64,000 nt of DNA from Dryococelus australis (GCA_029891345.1 CM057000.1:128997338-129061337); one strand, 5' to 3'. Positions 23,043-37,395 are shown, counted from the first letter of the stretch. Notes: a model not told the origin generated them from the sequence alone. Numbers and translations are program-made.

Positions 23043-24574
23043 CTGTAAAATACATATCAGAAAACAACTATACATCTAACACTTTGGTATATTCAACTGC
23101 AGAATTTTATGTCTTTACAATTTAGTAATCTTCATTAAGTAAACTGTGGAAAAAAAAGGAAAAATCTAACCTGTTATTGAAAGTGGTTATTTTTACAATT
23201 ACTCTTGCACCACCCATCCCCATGTAAGACCCACGACCAATATACTAGATATCCTAACAGGAAAACTAATTTTCTAATGGGTAATTATAGCAATAATTAT
23301 AGTATGTATTAATTACTATTATAAGAAATTGCTTGCAATTGGACTACCACACAGTGCCAAGCTCATTCTCTCCCCCACTAAACTACCATCCAACACCCTT
23401 CTGAATTTTCTAAACCCCCTCCTGAAGTTACCAATTCCTCCTGCAATACATTCCACTCCCTTACTATTCTCGCAAGCATAGACTGCCTACCTTGCTCCGT
23501 TCTCCTCCCTAGCCTCAGAATATTTGAATTCAGTTCCAAGAATTCATGTTTCAATGCACACCAGTGTTGCACAAGTTATACATGTGCTACAAAATTAAAT
23601 ATAACATGAGTTGGGAGGTTAAATGCTTGACTTTTACAGTTTTGCTACTCAGCAGTGTATGCTGTTACCAGTTGAGCCATCTACAGCAGGAGGGGAAGCT
23701 CTTAAGTCAACTGGTACAGTCCAAGTGCAACAATGATTGACTCCGCCATCCTTACCCAAGACATTTGCTTGTCGGCAGGTGTGAATAGTAGTCTTTGTTA
23801 TTACAAACCAGATTATTTTTCAGCCCTACATTTTTCTTCTAAACTTTTATCTCCTAAGACTTACACTCCCACTTTCCAAATTCATTTCTGATATACGCAG
23901 GTAGTAGGTGGGTAAACACTGTATTTAATACTGAAAATGTCACCTTTAGACATTTGTAATATAAGCACACAAACAGGATGTCCACTGAAATTGCTTTTGA
24001 AATTTCCTCACTTTTCCCTGTTTTCCAGGAAAAATCCTACCATTTTCCCTGACCTATTTTCAGGAATGTACAAATACTTTATATTGTACTGTTACGGTTG
24101 TATGAATGAGCCCTAACTTAAAATCCCCACGTGAACCTGGCATTGCAACTTTAGTAAACCAGGATGCCAGAAATTACAACAGCGTATTGCAAAAGAAGAG
24201 CCAACAGCAATATCCCCCTCCACCAGCTGGCAATCTGGGGCAGCAATGTCTAAACAACGTGCTGATATAGGGCAGCACGAGCCAGGGCGTGGCATCGTTC
24301 CACGTCTGACAAGCAGCCAGGGAAGATCACGTAATGGGTGTGTGGGGTTGTCGCTAGCCGTTCTACTAGAAACAGTCTCCAGCATCATGTTAAGGTGGAG
24401 ACTGTCCAATTTAGTCATTACCAATTGTGGTGAAAGTATATAAACATAATAATAATAATGTCATTTAATATAATCTATCAACAGTTTTAGTAGTTCCCCT
24501 GGGTGTTAACAGTACAGTTCAATGTAATTGTACATGCCTTGTTGTTATACATGTCTCTCATACCTAAATAATCT

Positions 24575-24595
24575 CCCCCCCCCCCCCCCCCCCCC
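24575..24595 (+). repeat. C21 homopolymer
   Basis: The longest of several G/C homopolymer tracts in this AT-rich window; it lies in intron 6. Confidence 0.9.
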
Positions 24596-25468
24596 TCAGT
24601 ACCAGTAAAATCTCTACCATCTTATCATTCAGCTATGCCCTTAACCACTTTCATGTGTGAAGTGACTAGATAGTTACTTCATAACGGTACTTAAAAGCCC
24701 TACGTAACTGGGCAAAGATATATTATTACCAGTTCACACACTCAAAAATTCAGATTTTAAAATGCATCTGCTCATAATTACATTATCCTGCATTCACACA
24801 ACCAACTACTTTTGCAGAGTAACAATTATTTTTACTACCCCTGACTTTTCCTTGTGGGTGGACACCCTGACAAGAATTCACTTGCAAACTAAACAGTTTG
24901 CGTACCTCATGCCCTCAGAGGAACTACACCCTAACAAACTGCTGTTCTGCTAGTTGCTCAGAGAGCCTTTCCCTCCACCAAATGCTTAAGTAATACATAG
25001 CTTGAGATGCAAAAATTGTTTTTATCTGGATGAGTTTAATAATAAGCACAGCGTCTACTTTCAGCACTATGCTAATAGTTTAAGATATTAGGAACAGACT
25101 AGTGTCCTTGGATGTAAGTACATCACACTTCGTCAATTAAATTAGTGAATAAATTTGAAGCAAAAAAGTTCCTTCATATGACAACTTAACTACATATATA
25201 AATTTAAAAAATAACAATCATACATATTTTACAATTTAGTACTACCTATGTGTTTTTTTTTTTAATAAGATTTTTACATAATATATCAAATCATCAAAAC
25301 TTGTGTATTTGCTCATGTAAGTTTCGTCACATTTTTCTGAAGTGTGTGCATTTCGCACATGGTTTGCCATTGGAATGCTGAATTCTGTTTTTGGTGCAGA
25401 GCAATCACAACATGTTCTTTGAACCAAGAATTTTTAAGTTAAAACGAGCTAACAAATGGTGAACTTAC

Positions 25469-25623
25469 TATTACTGGCCTCTGCATCTTCACCCAACTCT
25501 ATGAAGGGAGAAATAAGGTTCTCAAAAAATGCTACAGTGGAGTCTTGGGGCTTTTTCGTAATATCTGGAATGATTTTCAAGGCTGAATAGTCTATGCGAA
25601 ACTTTGCCAATAGACTCGCCATT
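25469..25623 (-). CDS. NKCC: NKCC exon 6 of 8 in window
   Basis: This 155-nt exon encodes MASLLAKFRIDYSALKIIPD, then a KKPQDSTVAFFENLI segment and an acidic GEDAEASN end. In vertebrate NKCC1 the equivalent is the 'MA.LL.KFRIDFSD' helix-strand unit followed by a variable acidic loop. The acceptor is TTTTACAG and the donor A/GTAAGTT. One base is left and joins CT of exon 7 as a Thr codon. Confidence 0.94.
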
Positions 25624-26719
25624 CTGTAAAAATAAAAGGTAATTCACCATAAAATTAAATTTTCATGCAGTTAAAGTACACACACTAAATTAATAAATTA
25701 CTTTTTGATTTTATTTTACATATGTGGTGACTGACATGACTCCAGAATAAATTGAGTAATGTGGTTCTTTTGACCATAGTAGTAAAGTGTTATAAACATG
25801 TCAGTCTAGCAAATATGTTAGAATTTTTGGCTGTATAAATTAAACACTGTAATTTGTTGTCAATTTTTAAAATATTTCAGCGGTGATGAGGGGATTAATG
25901 TAAGATTTTTTGGCGTGAAGTGAGAAAATATAAAATCAGCAAGGAAAGTTCATAAGAATTCAGCACTAAAAATTTAGCATGTGTGTGTGTGCAACAATGC
26001 GACGTCATACCACAGATGTCCAGTCCCTAGCCCGGTCCTAATAACCAGCCGGAAGCACACCAAAACGACCCAGACGTTGCTTAGTGTGCGTTGGAATGGC
26101 AGAGCAAGAGGCCAAGCGAGGGTAGGGCCTATGGTCCATAACCCATTGGTGCAGCAAGGCAACGAGCACATCACAGTGATTATGTCATGATAGCCATACT
26201 CTCCAACTCCTCAGAATGGGGTTGAACTTAGCTTAAATTTAAGTAAAGACAGAAAGAGAAAGAAACTAAGTAAATTATTTAGGAGTCGTATGTTAACATT
26301 AAATATCAAAGGGTGGTCGTTGTGTGTGCTGCAGCGAAAGAATGCAGGCTAAAGCCTCCCTCCTGCCACCATGTTCAGCAGTCTTGTCGCAACCACAGCC
26401 AAGTAGGATGCACGCTGTGCATCCTGTGAGGAACTTGAGAACTGTACAACATTGTGTTACCTCTGTGTAGCTAGCTGGCACCCTGGGTAAGAGCGTTGGC
26501 TGGTAAGCATTGTGCGGTTGGAACATCCGAGTGCAGCAAATGACTGGGCATAAAGCTTTTATACGCACTACACAAGCCAGGTACAAAAACTTGTAAACAG
26601 TTGAAATTGTTGCAACCACTAGTTGGTGGAAAGTAAACAGAAATACTACAAGGGTATTTGAGAGGGTAAGGTGGAATTACAAAATGTGTTGATATTCAAT
26701 AAACAAACAGTTTCTGGAT

Positions 26720-26850
26720 GAAGAGCTGCAGGACCCATTTCTCTATGGATTGCACAATGAAGACATAGTTCACATATTAGTAGGAGAAAACATATCCTTC
26801 AAAATCGCATAAGAGAAAGCCTTGGTAACAGAGGTGGCCACAACGTAATG
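26720..26850 (+). pseudogene. Ty3/Gypsy gag scrap
   Basis: Forty-three codons with two stops read EELQDPFLYGLHNEDIVHIL, then a VGENISFKIA and EKALVTEVATT segment. This fits the 'L.DRFV.GL..E.IQ..LL.E..LTF.KA.E.A...E' pattern near the C-terminal end of Ty3/Gypsy Gag proteins. No zinc knuckle or pol segment follows. It is a short relic inside an NKCC intron. Confidence 0.5.
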
Positions 26851-26899
26851 AAAAGAACTGCAGTGCAGAAAGTCTACCAATGAAGCAAAAGGGCCGAGA

Positions 26900-29800
26900 T
26901 TTTTTGATGCTACACATATGCACTGATACCGAGTTGCCAGCATGGAGTCCAGAGAAAAACAAAGTGTTAAAGCAAAATGAATATTGGCCACTTAGCTGTC
27001 CGGTGCCCATTTGCCAGTTACATACATATAGCCTGCCAATAGAAGGAACATGCTTTCCTAAGAGTTGGAGCAAGGGTGTTAAGAGCATCATGAAAGAAGA
27101 CCGTAAACATAAGTGTCAACAGAACTAAGATCCGAGACACAGTGGCAGTTTCTTTGAATTACCCAATACATCTCTGGTCTACGTGATGAGGGTGCCAAAC
27201 CCCCTAAGTGCCAGGAAGCAGTGTTCTCCTTTAATGAGGTCTTGCACAGAGGTTATCCTATCAAGCAAGCAGGGATCTTGATAAAGACTGTTCACGATAA
27301 AGTGAGCACTTTTGAAATCAACCTTAGAAAAAAGTCACTGCCCCTACCTGTATATATTTAAACAGGCGCCCTGAGTGACATGCGCCCAGTAAAGTTGGCA
27401 GCGATGGATGGGAAGTAGTTCCATAATTAATGTTGAATTACAAGTGTTAGGTAATCATTTCTGATCATTTAAATTATTTGTTTCGCTTTCTGGTTTTTTT
27501 AATGCATCAAAGTGTAAAAATGAGCATATTTCTAAAATATTTACTTTTATAATAATTTCACAGTTTCACTTGACCAACGCATCAATAAAGTGATGAGGCC
27601 CATGACAACGTTAATCTTACATAAGGTAGAAGAATACACAACGTGCATACAAGTAGATCTTACGCAGGGCTTTTCAAAAATGCTCATTTTACTGTGAATA
27701 GCCTATACCTGTCCATCAGCCCTTTGAAGTGTGGTCCTCCTGAGAACTCAACAGATCCCTCTTGCTGAAGGCTAGGTGCTTAGGACAAGATCATCGAATA
27801 CCGACATATTGACACGCCAATGGAAAACTGTCACTTGCTTCTCTGATGGAGTAGATGGCAGCTGTAACACAGCTCACGGAAACAAGAGGCACTTTGTTCT
27901 ATGTCAGTTCGGGTGCTAAGTGGCTCTAAGCCAAGGTGCTGGAGGAGGACAAGCTGAGATCCTTGCTCAAGCAGCCTCCCTCTCTGACCCATGTACACTC
28001 TCGAGGGATCTGGTCTCTGCTCAAGGATCTGCAGACTTAGTCACCTTCTTTCCAGCTCTGTAGTCTAGCATATGAGAGGTGCGAAGGTATACGCTGATAG
28101 TAGTCCCAAGCACGGCTGGATAGGATTTTGAACACTGGTGGTTGTTGGATGGGCGAAAGAACAGGCCTGGTTTGGTCCTCCCAAAAAGCTGGTATGCTCC
28201 CTGGTACCACAACCAATGAGGTTTATCCCCATTTGCTTCCCCGTCTTATAGCTGTGGGTGGCAACATAATCACTGAGCTCAGTGTCTAGCTGAGGGTTAA
28301 CCACTACTGTGAAATATGGAGTGAAGTCCTGTTGTATTATCTTCATGGGGTTGGGACATCATGGTAACAGATTTCCCTAAGGAAGACCACAGATTTAATT
28401 ACCAAGATCTCCAGGTAGTCCAAAGTGTGGCGTAACCACTCTAGTCAAGATACTCCAGACAGAACCTCCGGGTGTTCCCGCCTCGGGCCTAGAAGAGACA
28501 AAAATGCCTGTCCTTGGTAAAAGAGAACAAGAAGAGTGGAGTAACCTGCTAACAACCAGATGCCAAACTTTGGTAAGATAGTCCACAGTCCATGTTGCAA
28601 TGAATTCGATGCGTGAAACTGGCAAGACTATTATAGGGAATAGCAGTAGGTGTGTTTTGTGAAAATGAAAAGTTGTTTGGAAAAACTGCCACACAAAACA
28701 AACTCCAGACTTATGTCCAATCTAGCCTTACTGACAAGAACAAAGTTTGCCAATCACCAAGTACGAGTCTCGCAGTGAACGAGAGAGCAGCTACAGGAGA
28801 GCTGTCTTGGGACAAGGGAGACCCCTTGTAAAGCTTGCTGGCACAGCCACATGGTGAATGTTTATAACTCAAAAATAGCATTATCTAAGAAAATCTGTGC
28901 AATTGAAATTTCTGGACTAATGGTCTCTGAGCTCAGACTGGGATCAGATTCCCAGACAACTGCCATGAACTGGCCTGTCGATGGCCTATAAACCCTTCTG
29001 GGAGCTGTGGAGAGCGAGGGGCACACGTTGCTTGATGGTGGGGGTAACCAGCAATCCTGCAAGTGAGGTATGCGTTCAGTACCTGCCAGCACAGCCCAGC
29101 CCAGCCTTGGACAGAGGGTTGTTCCACCCACTCATGTAACGAGCAGCAGTGACGTGTAGGCCGTCAGATTGCAAGCAGCCCAACACACCTAAGGGGTAAA
29201 GGTGTGGAGAGAATGCAGCAGGCATGTTGGCAATGCCACAAGGCATAACAGCACAAAATGGGGGCAGTGATAAAGCCAAAGATGACATCTTGTGGCATGT
29301 CAAGTTAGAAAGACAAGGACAGCAACTCATACTACAGCAGAAGTATCCTGAAGTTTCCGTATGTTCAGACAGTGTGTGCCAAATAAAAAATATTTAACAT
29401 TAAAGTATCATCTTTAATGTTTAAGTAACTTGAAATTAAAAAAAATAATAATTTGAGAGATTAAAGTTAAGGCTTGCTAGTGGCTTAATCCAGGATTTTT
29501 TGATACATGAGCTACGAAAAAATATAATTCAGTGTTCACAGATTGTGATTTCATTTAGAGTGGGTGTCAAGAGAGTAAGGTTGGTAGCACCAACATGGAG
29601 ACAAGGACAGAGATAGGCAAGATGGCGGAAAGACGTGATATGGTTGTGAGGATGTTAGAGTAACAAAGTAAATAAAGTTAACGTAAAACAACAGTTTAGT
29701 CTTTCACTTACATAACAGTGGGCACGTAAGTATTAGAATTTTCAAGGTGAGAACAGTGTCATTTGCCACAAAAGATGCAGTTTTAGAAGAAACCGCTTGG

Positions 29801-30100
29801 ATCAGTGAGGAACCCTTTCTCCAGTACCATGATCAGAGTGGGCGCCGTAGTAGTAATACACAGTGTCCATATATGCACTTATTTAAAAATTACACTGCAC
29901 CCAGCAGCACAAGCATTTGCCCCTGGTTAATTGATTCTGCCACCTGATGTTTACTTTAAAAATACATTAGTCGCAAGTCTGTGGATCTCTCTCAATATGT
30001 TTTGAATGGAAAATTTAAAGTTTACAAAACAACCTAGTGTCAGCAAACATTTATAAAAAAGATGAAAATAATTTGATGAATAACAAAATATAAAAAAAAG
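26900..30100. other. No gene recognised
   Basis: Part of NKCC intron 5. 27700-29340 is less AT-rich and has several minus-strand ORFs (28065-28346, 28395-28694, 28862-29131) without recognisable domains. It may be old mobile-element sequence. Confidence 0.35.
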
Positions 30101-30110
30101 TGAAAAAGAA

Positions 30111-31674
30111 TGACGCCGGCTAACAGCCAGTGGCGCTAGAGCCCATGACGGCGCTCACCATGCACTTGTCATGTGTCCCGCTAGTGCACAAAGAGGCCAA
30201 TAATTTTGAACTTTCATATAAATATTTTTCAGTGTAAAATGTGTTCTATTGTATTTTCAGGGTTTAATATGTCTTAAAATGTGTTCAAGTGTATGTTACT
30301 ATTTTTTAAATTGTTTGGTTACAAAATTCAAAGTACCTGCGGCACCGAGATTAAGAACACTTAATATTCCGGCATGAACGCCGTCATAAAGACACACTAC
30401 AATAATACGAAAATTCATGAGAAAATTATAAAAATGTAAAACAATACTTAATTTAATTTGTGTCATTTTATTTTCAATAACAAAATATTTTACTCAGTAT
30501 GCATAGCACTTCCGCTTATGTGAACCCCGTAGGGGGCCATGGTAGGTCCGTGTGATGCTTGTCTCTAGACTGTCGAGGAGAGCTGGCAAGGTAAGACACT
30601 GTCACGTACGCACTACAACGTTTGCTCACTGATTTAGGTTTCCATAGTCAATTTAGTTTACCGGTTAACCTTTACTTGCGTACGTTTTTGCCAGACATTT
30701 TCCCCAGCATTATGCTTCCGCTTTATTAATTTCTTGCGCCCTTGCAGCATTTTTACTGAATCGAGGAGGAGGAGAAATATGTCTGAGAGGTCACGCGAAC
30801 CATGCAACTTGAATCAGGCGCCATCCGCCTATGTTTATGGCGTTTCATTGTAACTTCTGCATTATTGCTACACTCAATTTTAAGAGCTTTATTTTTATGT
30901 ATCTATTTGAGGGAATTTTTTATGTATGAATATTTTACGGCAACTTCACGTATAACCACGTGGCCGACCGACGCCAAGTCTTTGTATACACCATCGTTGC
31001 GTTTTGAGAGCTTATTTATGTAACATCGTATTTGCAATAATTTATTTCAGGGTTCTATGTCAATCTTATTCAGGGTTCAATGTATTTTTCATGTAAATTG
31101 ATGCTTTTTGTACTTGGCCACGCAGTCACATTAATGTTTGATTTTACCGCCATTAGGCATGTTACAAGCCTGTAACCACTACAATCGTAAAGAGAATAAT
31201 TTTCTCAGCAATAATAATCTTTTGCCTGAATTTAGTTTGCCGTTTCCACGCAGAAATATTGCAATTTCACCTGCACCACGTGGCCCGCTACCAGCGGCAT
31301 CCGCGCCATCTAAACTTGTTTTCACACTTGTGTGTGTTTATTGTGAATAAGTCATCTCGTATCCCATTTCGTTTCATGTATCATTTGAGGGTTTATGTAA
31401 TTTTGTAATTACTGTACGGTGCAATTATTCCCGTCCTATCCAGCTCTGTGTATAGGCCATCACCACACTACCCATGTGCTGGAGGGCGAGCCCCAATGAG
31501 TTTACGTTAGTGATGCAGACTAATCACACGTGTTAATATGTATTAAGGGTTTCATTTGTAATTCACAGTGTCCTGTCTTCAGGGAAAAACCGTCAGTCCA
31601 CCCTAGTGGCTGTCGGCCCTCTTCCCTTGTGAAGGCTGTGCTTTCACGCACCTCTGCGAGATCATCCATCTAGG
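30111..31674 (+). mobile_element. Long-TIR DNA element, truncated copy (left arm and core)
   Basis: It begins TGACGCCGGCTAACAGCC and runs parallel to the full copy at 48783-50707. The left arm is 30111 to about 30480 and the core about 30485-31674. Similarity stops after 'ATCCATCTAGGC', and there is no right arm; the sequence that follows (31675-32010) has no counterpart in the other copy. No transposase is encoded. The core keeps a splice-donor-like CAAG/GTAAGA (about 30588) and an acceptor-like CCCTTGCAG (about 30749), as in the other copy. Confidence 0.75.
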
Positions 31675-33510
31675 CGAGCGCTAGCGTAATTGCGGGCTGG
31701 GGAGCACCCAAACGGAATGGGCTAGTCATGACCGAGATAATCACAATTTCATTGGCACGTTGATGTGTATGCATAATAACAATAAAAACAAGTCTACAGT
31801 GTACTTAACTCTTTTATTCAGTAGTGACAGTGCCCTAGACACATATATTTTATTAGGTGTTTATTTCCAGTGATGTTTAGTATAAAGTTTATTTGTAAGT
31901 ACGCACGGGTAAGACGGACACACAGAACCCACAGCATCCCTGAGAACCCTGAGTCTCAAAAGTGCGGTGATTGGGAAGCACCGCTGGTGCCCAAATTGCC
32001 AATAAGTATTTGAGTCATCATTCATCTCGTTTCTCACCCGACGGCATCAAGAAATATGAAAGAGAGGCCCCTTTACATAAAGAGATCAGCTTTTAGAACA
32101 TGACAAATCTTTGTTCAAGAATAAAAAAGAACTTTTAACATTTTTAGAAGTCCATTAAACAAGATAGTTGCAGACTTAAGACATGGTGAAAATGAAATAC
32201 ATCAAAGTTCGTAGGAGTTTGAAACTTCAAATCATTGGATAAGGTCATTCTTTTTTTGTTTGTTCCAGCAGAACAGAAGGTCACAGAAAACGCCAAACTC
32301 TGATCTTGCAGTAAAACTTGCACCCATGTAAAAAGGTCAAAACTTGAATTGCTAAGCTTTTAAATCATGAAATGTACGAACTAAAACTTCCCTCATACAG
32401 TCACTCACCCATAGAGGAGGAAGAGAGAGAAGTTCAATGCAGCAACATGATGAATCTCGGTCACTAAACTGACAAATAATAAATTTTGCTACACAGATCT
32501 AAACTACATAGTTGAACTCAATACATGCATCTACTAAGTATGTAATGCACAGTATGTAACTTTGCTACTGACTTGTGTGGTGTTTGAAGGTCGAATGATT
32601 ATGATAGCTGCCAGCCAGAGCACACCTACACTTCAGAACTTTTAACCAGATGGGTCTAGAACGCAGAAACAGTCCCTGGCTGTTTTTATATAATATCATG
32701 GAGTAAATTATGGAGACGTCTCTAGAAAATATTAATGAGACGCGAGATAGGACAAGAGTAGTGAGATGCACGAAAGGAATGTTTAAGCTGCCACTGAACA
32801 TCTGGTAAAAATCTACATGGGCCGCACTGCATGCATGTGAAAAGGTGACGCAACAGCTGCTATCTTGGGCAAGTTTAACTTTATGGAGCATTAAGTTACA
32901 CTATATGAATAAATTTAAGTTGCTGAAATCCACCAAAAAATTTTAATATCAAATATTTCTACCTGAAATAGAATATCCCCAGAGTGAATATAAAAATTTG
33001 TATAGTAAAGTTGTTAAAATTAATTATGAATATAACATCTTGGTGTCTGAAGTCCATGGTGTCTGAAGCCTTCCCCCCAGATGGTTGGGAAGCAGGCAAC
33101 ATTGTCTTGCAGGGTTTTCATTGGTTGCTGGGTTTGGTGCCTTAGATTGCTCAATAATGGCATGGTGAGCAGCACTCCTTGGGGTTGGCCTTGTCTGAAC
33201 TCTGACAGGAGCATAGCTGGGTTAGGGTTCCAGGCGTCTCACCACCTTCCCTACGGCCGAGGCCCGGTCAGTAACTACGGGGCTTATTTGGTGGTGTATG
33301 GGGCAGCAGAGATATGGTGCAAGGAACATGCCACAAGAGTATGAAGTAAGTGTGTCAGCCCTCGTATGAGCTAGAAGGTGTTCCCCTCCTATGTGCTGCA
33401 GCCTCTCTCTTCTACATGTATACCCTGTTGGCACTCTGCTACGTTGTTTCCACCGGCTCTCAACCAGGACTAGCGCCTGCTTGGCTGCTTTATCCTGCCC
33501 AGCCTGTTGG
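31675..33510. other. No gene seen
   Basis: Intron 5 sequence. 31675-32010 may belong to whatever replaced the right half of the truncated long-TIR copy. The minus-strand ORF at 32565-32891 has no recognisable content. Confidence 0.35.
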
Positions 33511-33517
33511 TGAGGTA

Positions 33518-34424
33518 CAGTGGAACCTCATTAATTCAAACCTAAAGCGACCAAAATATGGCTACTTTGTTATAACGAGGTTTGTTCAGTCAAAACTGCA
33601 GACTTTGGTAATGTTAGTACAAGCTCAAAAACCTAAAAATTTGGACATTTTTATACAAAATTTATATTTAATAACAAAATAAGTCACTCTCATTTTCTAT
33701 GCACATAAACAGGATGTTTCCACAGGTTAACTACATCAGATATTTTCATCTATGTAAGCACAAAGAGTAACTTCACAAGAGAGCCAAACACTATCGACAT
33801 CAGCACTCACAAGTTGGTCACATTGTAACTGAGCATGTACAGTTGTGATCACAGTCTCGCACACAGCAGTAGTTTCTAACGTGTGAGGTGGTGCAGCGCT
33901 TCCATTGTATCTAAGATGAACACTAAATTCATTTTGACACTGTCAAGCTATTGTATTGAACTATCCGAGAGATCAAGAAAAACTGTTGTTACTGAAGCAA
34001 AAGTTTATTTTCTGGGGAAAAAAAAAAACCTGTCTGAAGTTCTTGTACCGAAAGGCATATTTTTGTGCTGAAAAAAAAAAATAATTGTCATTAACATGGT
34101 TATTTAAAATACTTCCCGGAAAGATTGAAGAATTAGCTCTAAAAGGAATTTATTGTTAAATGTTGAGGTTAATATTATACTGAACTGTTAAACAGAACCG
34201 AAGTTGGTCAATGTGCTGCTTCAATCAAATTGTATTGAACATTTGGAATATGAGGCTAATAATTATGTGGGGCATAAAAATATTGTTATATGTATTATCC
34301 ATATTTTGTTATAAACAGCTTTTACACCCAGAAATTGCATACCACAGGTTCAAGGGACCACAAAATCACTTTGCAATAACGAGTTCTTTGCAATAACCAA
34401 ACTTTTACTAACGAGGTTCCACTG
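33518..34424. mobile_element. Pogo/Tigger-like non-autonomous element
   Basis: The 907-bp element starts CAGTGGAACCTC and ends GAGGTTCCACTG, exact inverted 12-mers that extend imperfectly inward. It is flanked by TA on both sides. CAGTGGAACCTC is a classic pogo/Tigger terminal sequence. The interior has no transposase frame, only short ORFs such as 33883-34071. It lies in NKCC intron 5. Confidence 0.8.
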
Positions 34425-34429
34425 TATAT

Positions 34430-36090
34430 AGTCAGGAAATAGCTTAGAGAGGGAAGACAGTGGGTGTTCAATAGGGACAGGCATGGCCTGATATGATGAA
34501 AATACAAGGGGGGTTGGTAGGTGCCTACTATTAGCCTCCTGCAAGTACGTTGACTGGGTGGGACATCCCCAGCAGACCCAAGCACTTTACAGAAGCGGAC
34601 AATAGCAAGGTGAAACACACTGCTCCCATGTTGCTCAGCAAGGCAGGACGTCGCCGTAGGATGTAAGTAACATGCAGAGTCAGAGCTCCTGGAAGACAAG
34701 GAAGGGAAAATAAGGGGTGGGGGGGGGGGCAGATGCCTACCTACTCCTGGAAGTGTGTTGGCAGACTGTTAGGACAAAGTGGGGAAACAGAAAGAGGAAG
34801 GGTGTGAAGAATAGCAGCTGTTGGTGATAAAGGCAGTCAATTTGGAATTGTATCCAGCCTGTACCCTGATTAAGGTCTGAAGGGCCAAAACTATACTTCC
34901 TACAGCGGTTTCCCTTAGTCTATTAACATACGGTGGCATGGGGATTGAGGAGGTGAGGGTAACTCCAGGCAGTCGCTACTCTGACTTGAGCAGTAAGAAC
35001 GTGGCTAGAGCCATGTAGCCGTGAGACGTTGACTTCAGTAGGCGTTCGGGCAGAGTAACGTTCTGCGGCTGGAGTTGCACTAGGCAGGTAGAGAGCTTTG
35101 GTACGTGGTAAGGCAGAGTGATTTCCGGCAACTGAGCTGCACGAGTCAGCTATGTGAAATTAGAAGCTTCGATTTGTGGCCGGGCAGCGTGACGTTCTGC
35201 AAGAACTCCGCAAGTCAGCCCCGAACTAAGAACCGTGTGTCCTATTTACTATACCCCAAACACAGAGCCAGCACGGGAGGGGGCATAGGGTAGCAGAAAG
35301 TCAAACAGGTACGGCAGAGATGGCCAAAGACTGGGTTGCATTGTCCTGTGTTGCCAACGACTGAAGGGGTAGGCACATGGCGAGGCGTTAAGCAGGTTCT
35401 AGACCAGCAGGCGGCATGTGAGCAATCCCTGGCATAGCAGTAGAAGGGGGCGCCAGTAGCGTGTACAGCCTAACGCTCTTCTCCGAGGTCCATAGCTGTG
35501 GCAAGACTAGATTGGGCTAACATCATTGCCCGTGGTACGTCAAATATTGGAACAGTTACCAAAAATTTTAATTGTAAAAGCAGACACCTGCACACTACCT
35601 TCAGTTTCAAACATATTATGATGCTGAAATGGCTACACGTAATCACAGTCAACATTTATGATATGAACAATCAAGGCACATACTGTAGAAGGTTGTTTCA
35701 TTTAACACTGCTCCCATTTGGGCTATGAATGGGTTAATAAGAGTCTCTTATACATCAAGAGCTTATTGTAATGGCCCAACTGCTTTGTACCGGTATCAAA
35801 ATATACAACTGAAAGTAATAAAAATTTAGGTTAAGAAATATTCAGGAAATATTTTAACTGATATAAAGCATGTTTCAATCATCTGATATTGACTAAACTC
35901 TCAGGAAAAATTTACAACAGATTACCATGAATATGCAGTGCACTGAAGTTTTGCTTTGTCAAGTATAAGATGGATTCCCCTTGAAGAAAACAGCAAGCTG
36001 CCAATTGTTTTTGCCCCCTCCCTCATCAGCACTGACTTATAAAGTGACTATAATATATTTAGAATAAAAGAAAAAATTTTTTGGAAATAC
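34430..36090. other. No gene seen
   Basis: Intron 5 sequence next to exon 5; a G10 run at 34720-34729 and a less AT-rich stretch at 34900-35500 without a recognisable product. Confidence 0.4.
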
Positions 36091-36205
36091 CCTCTTTGCT
36101 CCAAGTCCAGCTCCTCTGTCTTGTTGGCAAGCGCAAACACCCTCAACTTGCAGCTGGCCCAGTTGCGACGAGTGTTGATTATATAAGGCAGAAGTAGCGT
36201 CAAGC
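36091..36205 (-). CDS. NKCC: NKCC exon 5 of 8 in window
   Basis: This 115-nt exon continues directly from the WWLYDDG motif with LTLLLPYIINTRRNW, then SCKLRVFALANKTEELDLEQR. This beta-rich segment is conserved across NKCC and NCC proteins ('LTLLLPYIL.. W..CK.RVF'). The acceptor is GATGCAG and the donor AGAGG/GTATTT. The two remaining bases give a Gly codon with the first base of exon 6. It lies only 1.19 kb from exon 4, the shortest intron in the window. Confidence 0.95.
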
Positions 36206-37395
36206 CTGCATCAATCAGTTACAACTAACATTCTTATAAACTTTTTTTCAGAGTTAGTGAAGAGCAGGCAAGTGAATTACATTTCTGAACAGGATGCAAA
36301 AGAATAATATTAGAATTAATTTGAAAGTAAGGTACATACATAACAGAAACAAGAGAGAGATAGTATGGACATGACATATACAGAGAATGGAAAAAGAGAA
36401 GTGTATGTGGCCACAGGAAAGACAAGAGAGGTGGACGAGTGTAGGGAGTGTAGGAAGCTGAGGAGTGTAGGGAGTAGATGAGGCAAGATTTTGACTGGAG
36501 CAAAGTGAGAATGGAAAAGTGGTGGAAAGGCTGAATAAGTTGGAGAGGTCTATGCTATAAACAGACCTGGCCAGTGGTTGGGAGCCTGTTCCTGGTAGTG
36601 ATAAAGAATCTTGACTAATGAATAGATTGGTGGTGGTAATTGTTTATAAATGGATGGAAACAACAGATTTTTCAGAAAATTACTTCCTAAGTTTCAAAAC
36701 TAATTTGATATCATTATACCACCTTTTCAAGAAATTAACAGTTGAAATATTGAATGCCTTATATTTAACACAAGAATTCATTCTGAAAGGATATAAGAAT
36801 AATTTTTTCAGAGTACTCCCATTGCTGCACCCTCTGTCTTAAAGGCCATACATATCACTTGTCGCTGTCATCATGCTTGTAACGAGACATTTCTTCTGAA
36901 CCATGCGTTTCAAATGGCAACTGGTCTTGTCGTATCTCCAAAATGTCACATATTCTTTCCCTTTACACTTTAACTTCATTGTTGTTCAACTGAAGTGATT
37001 CATTTGACTGCGCAGTGTAACTTTTTCTTAGCTTTATTACGAACTGTTAGCACCGTACAATTTATACATACAGTAATCAGCTTCATGGTTTGGCAATTCT
37101 CAAGAATTTTAACCTTCCATTCATAAATTGAATTGTGCATCCAGTAAGTGATAGTTTCAAACAATTACCTGATTTAAGAAGATGCACAGTGAGATGCTCG
37201 TTTTACAGCAACTTTGAAGTTAACTGTAGTGATAGACAGAAATACAGAATTCACTGAACACTGCAGCGACAAAGCATCATGGTATCCATGCCTTAAAAAA
37301 AAAATTGCTGCTTCACAGAGTCCAGAAAATATTCGCAAGTAATTTATTGTCTCTGCTGGCTAGAAACAAAATTGCAAACTTTGAAATGTACTAAC

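Noticed and set aside
23378-23572. Minus-strand ORF with RRTEQGRQSMLARIVREWNV
   Set aside because: It vaguely resembles the tail of LINE-type ORFs, but it is too short and has no neighbouring domain.
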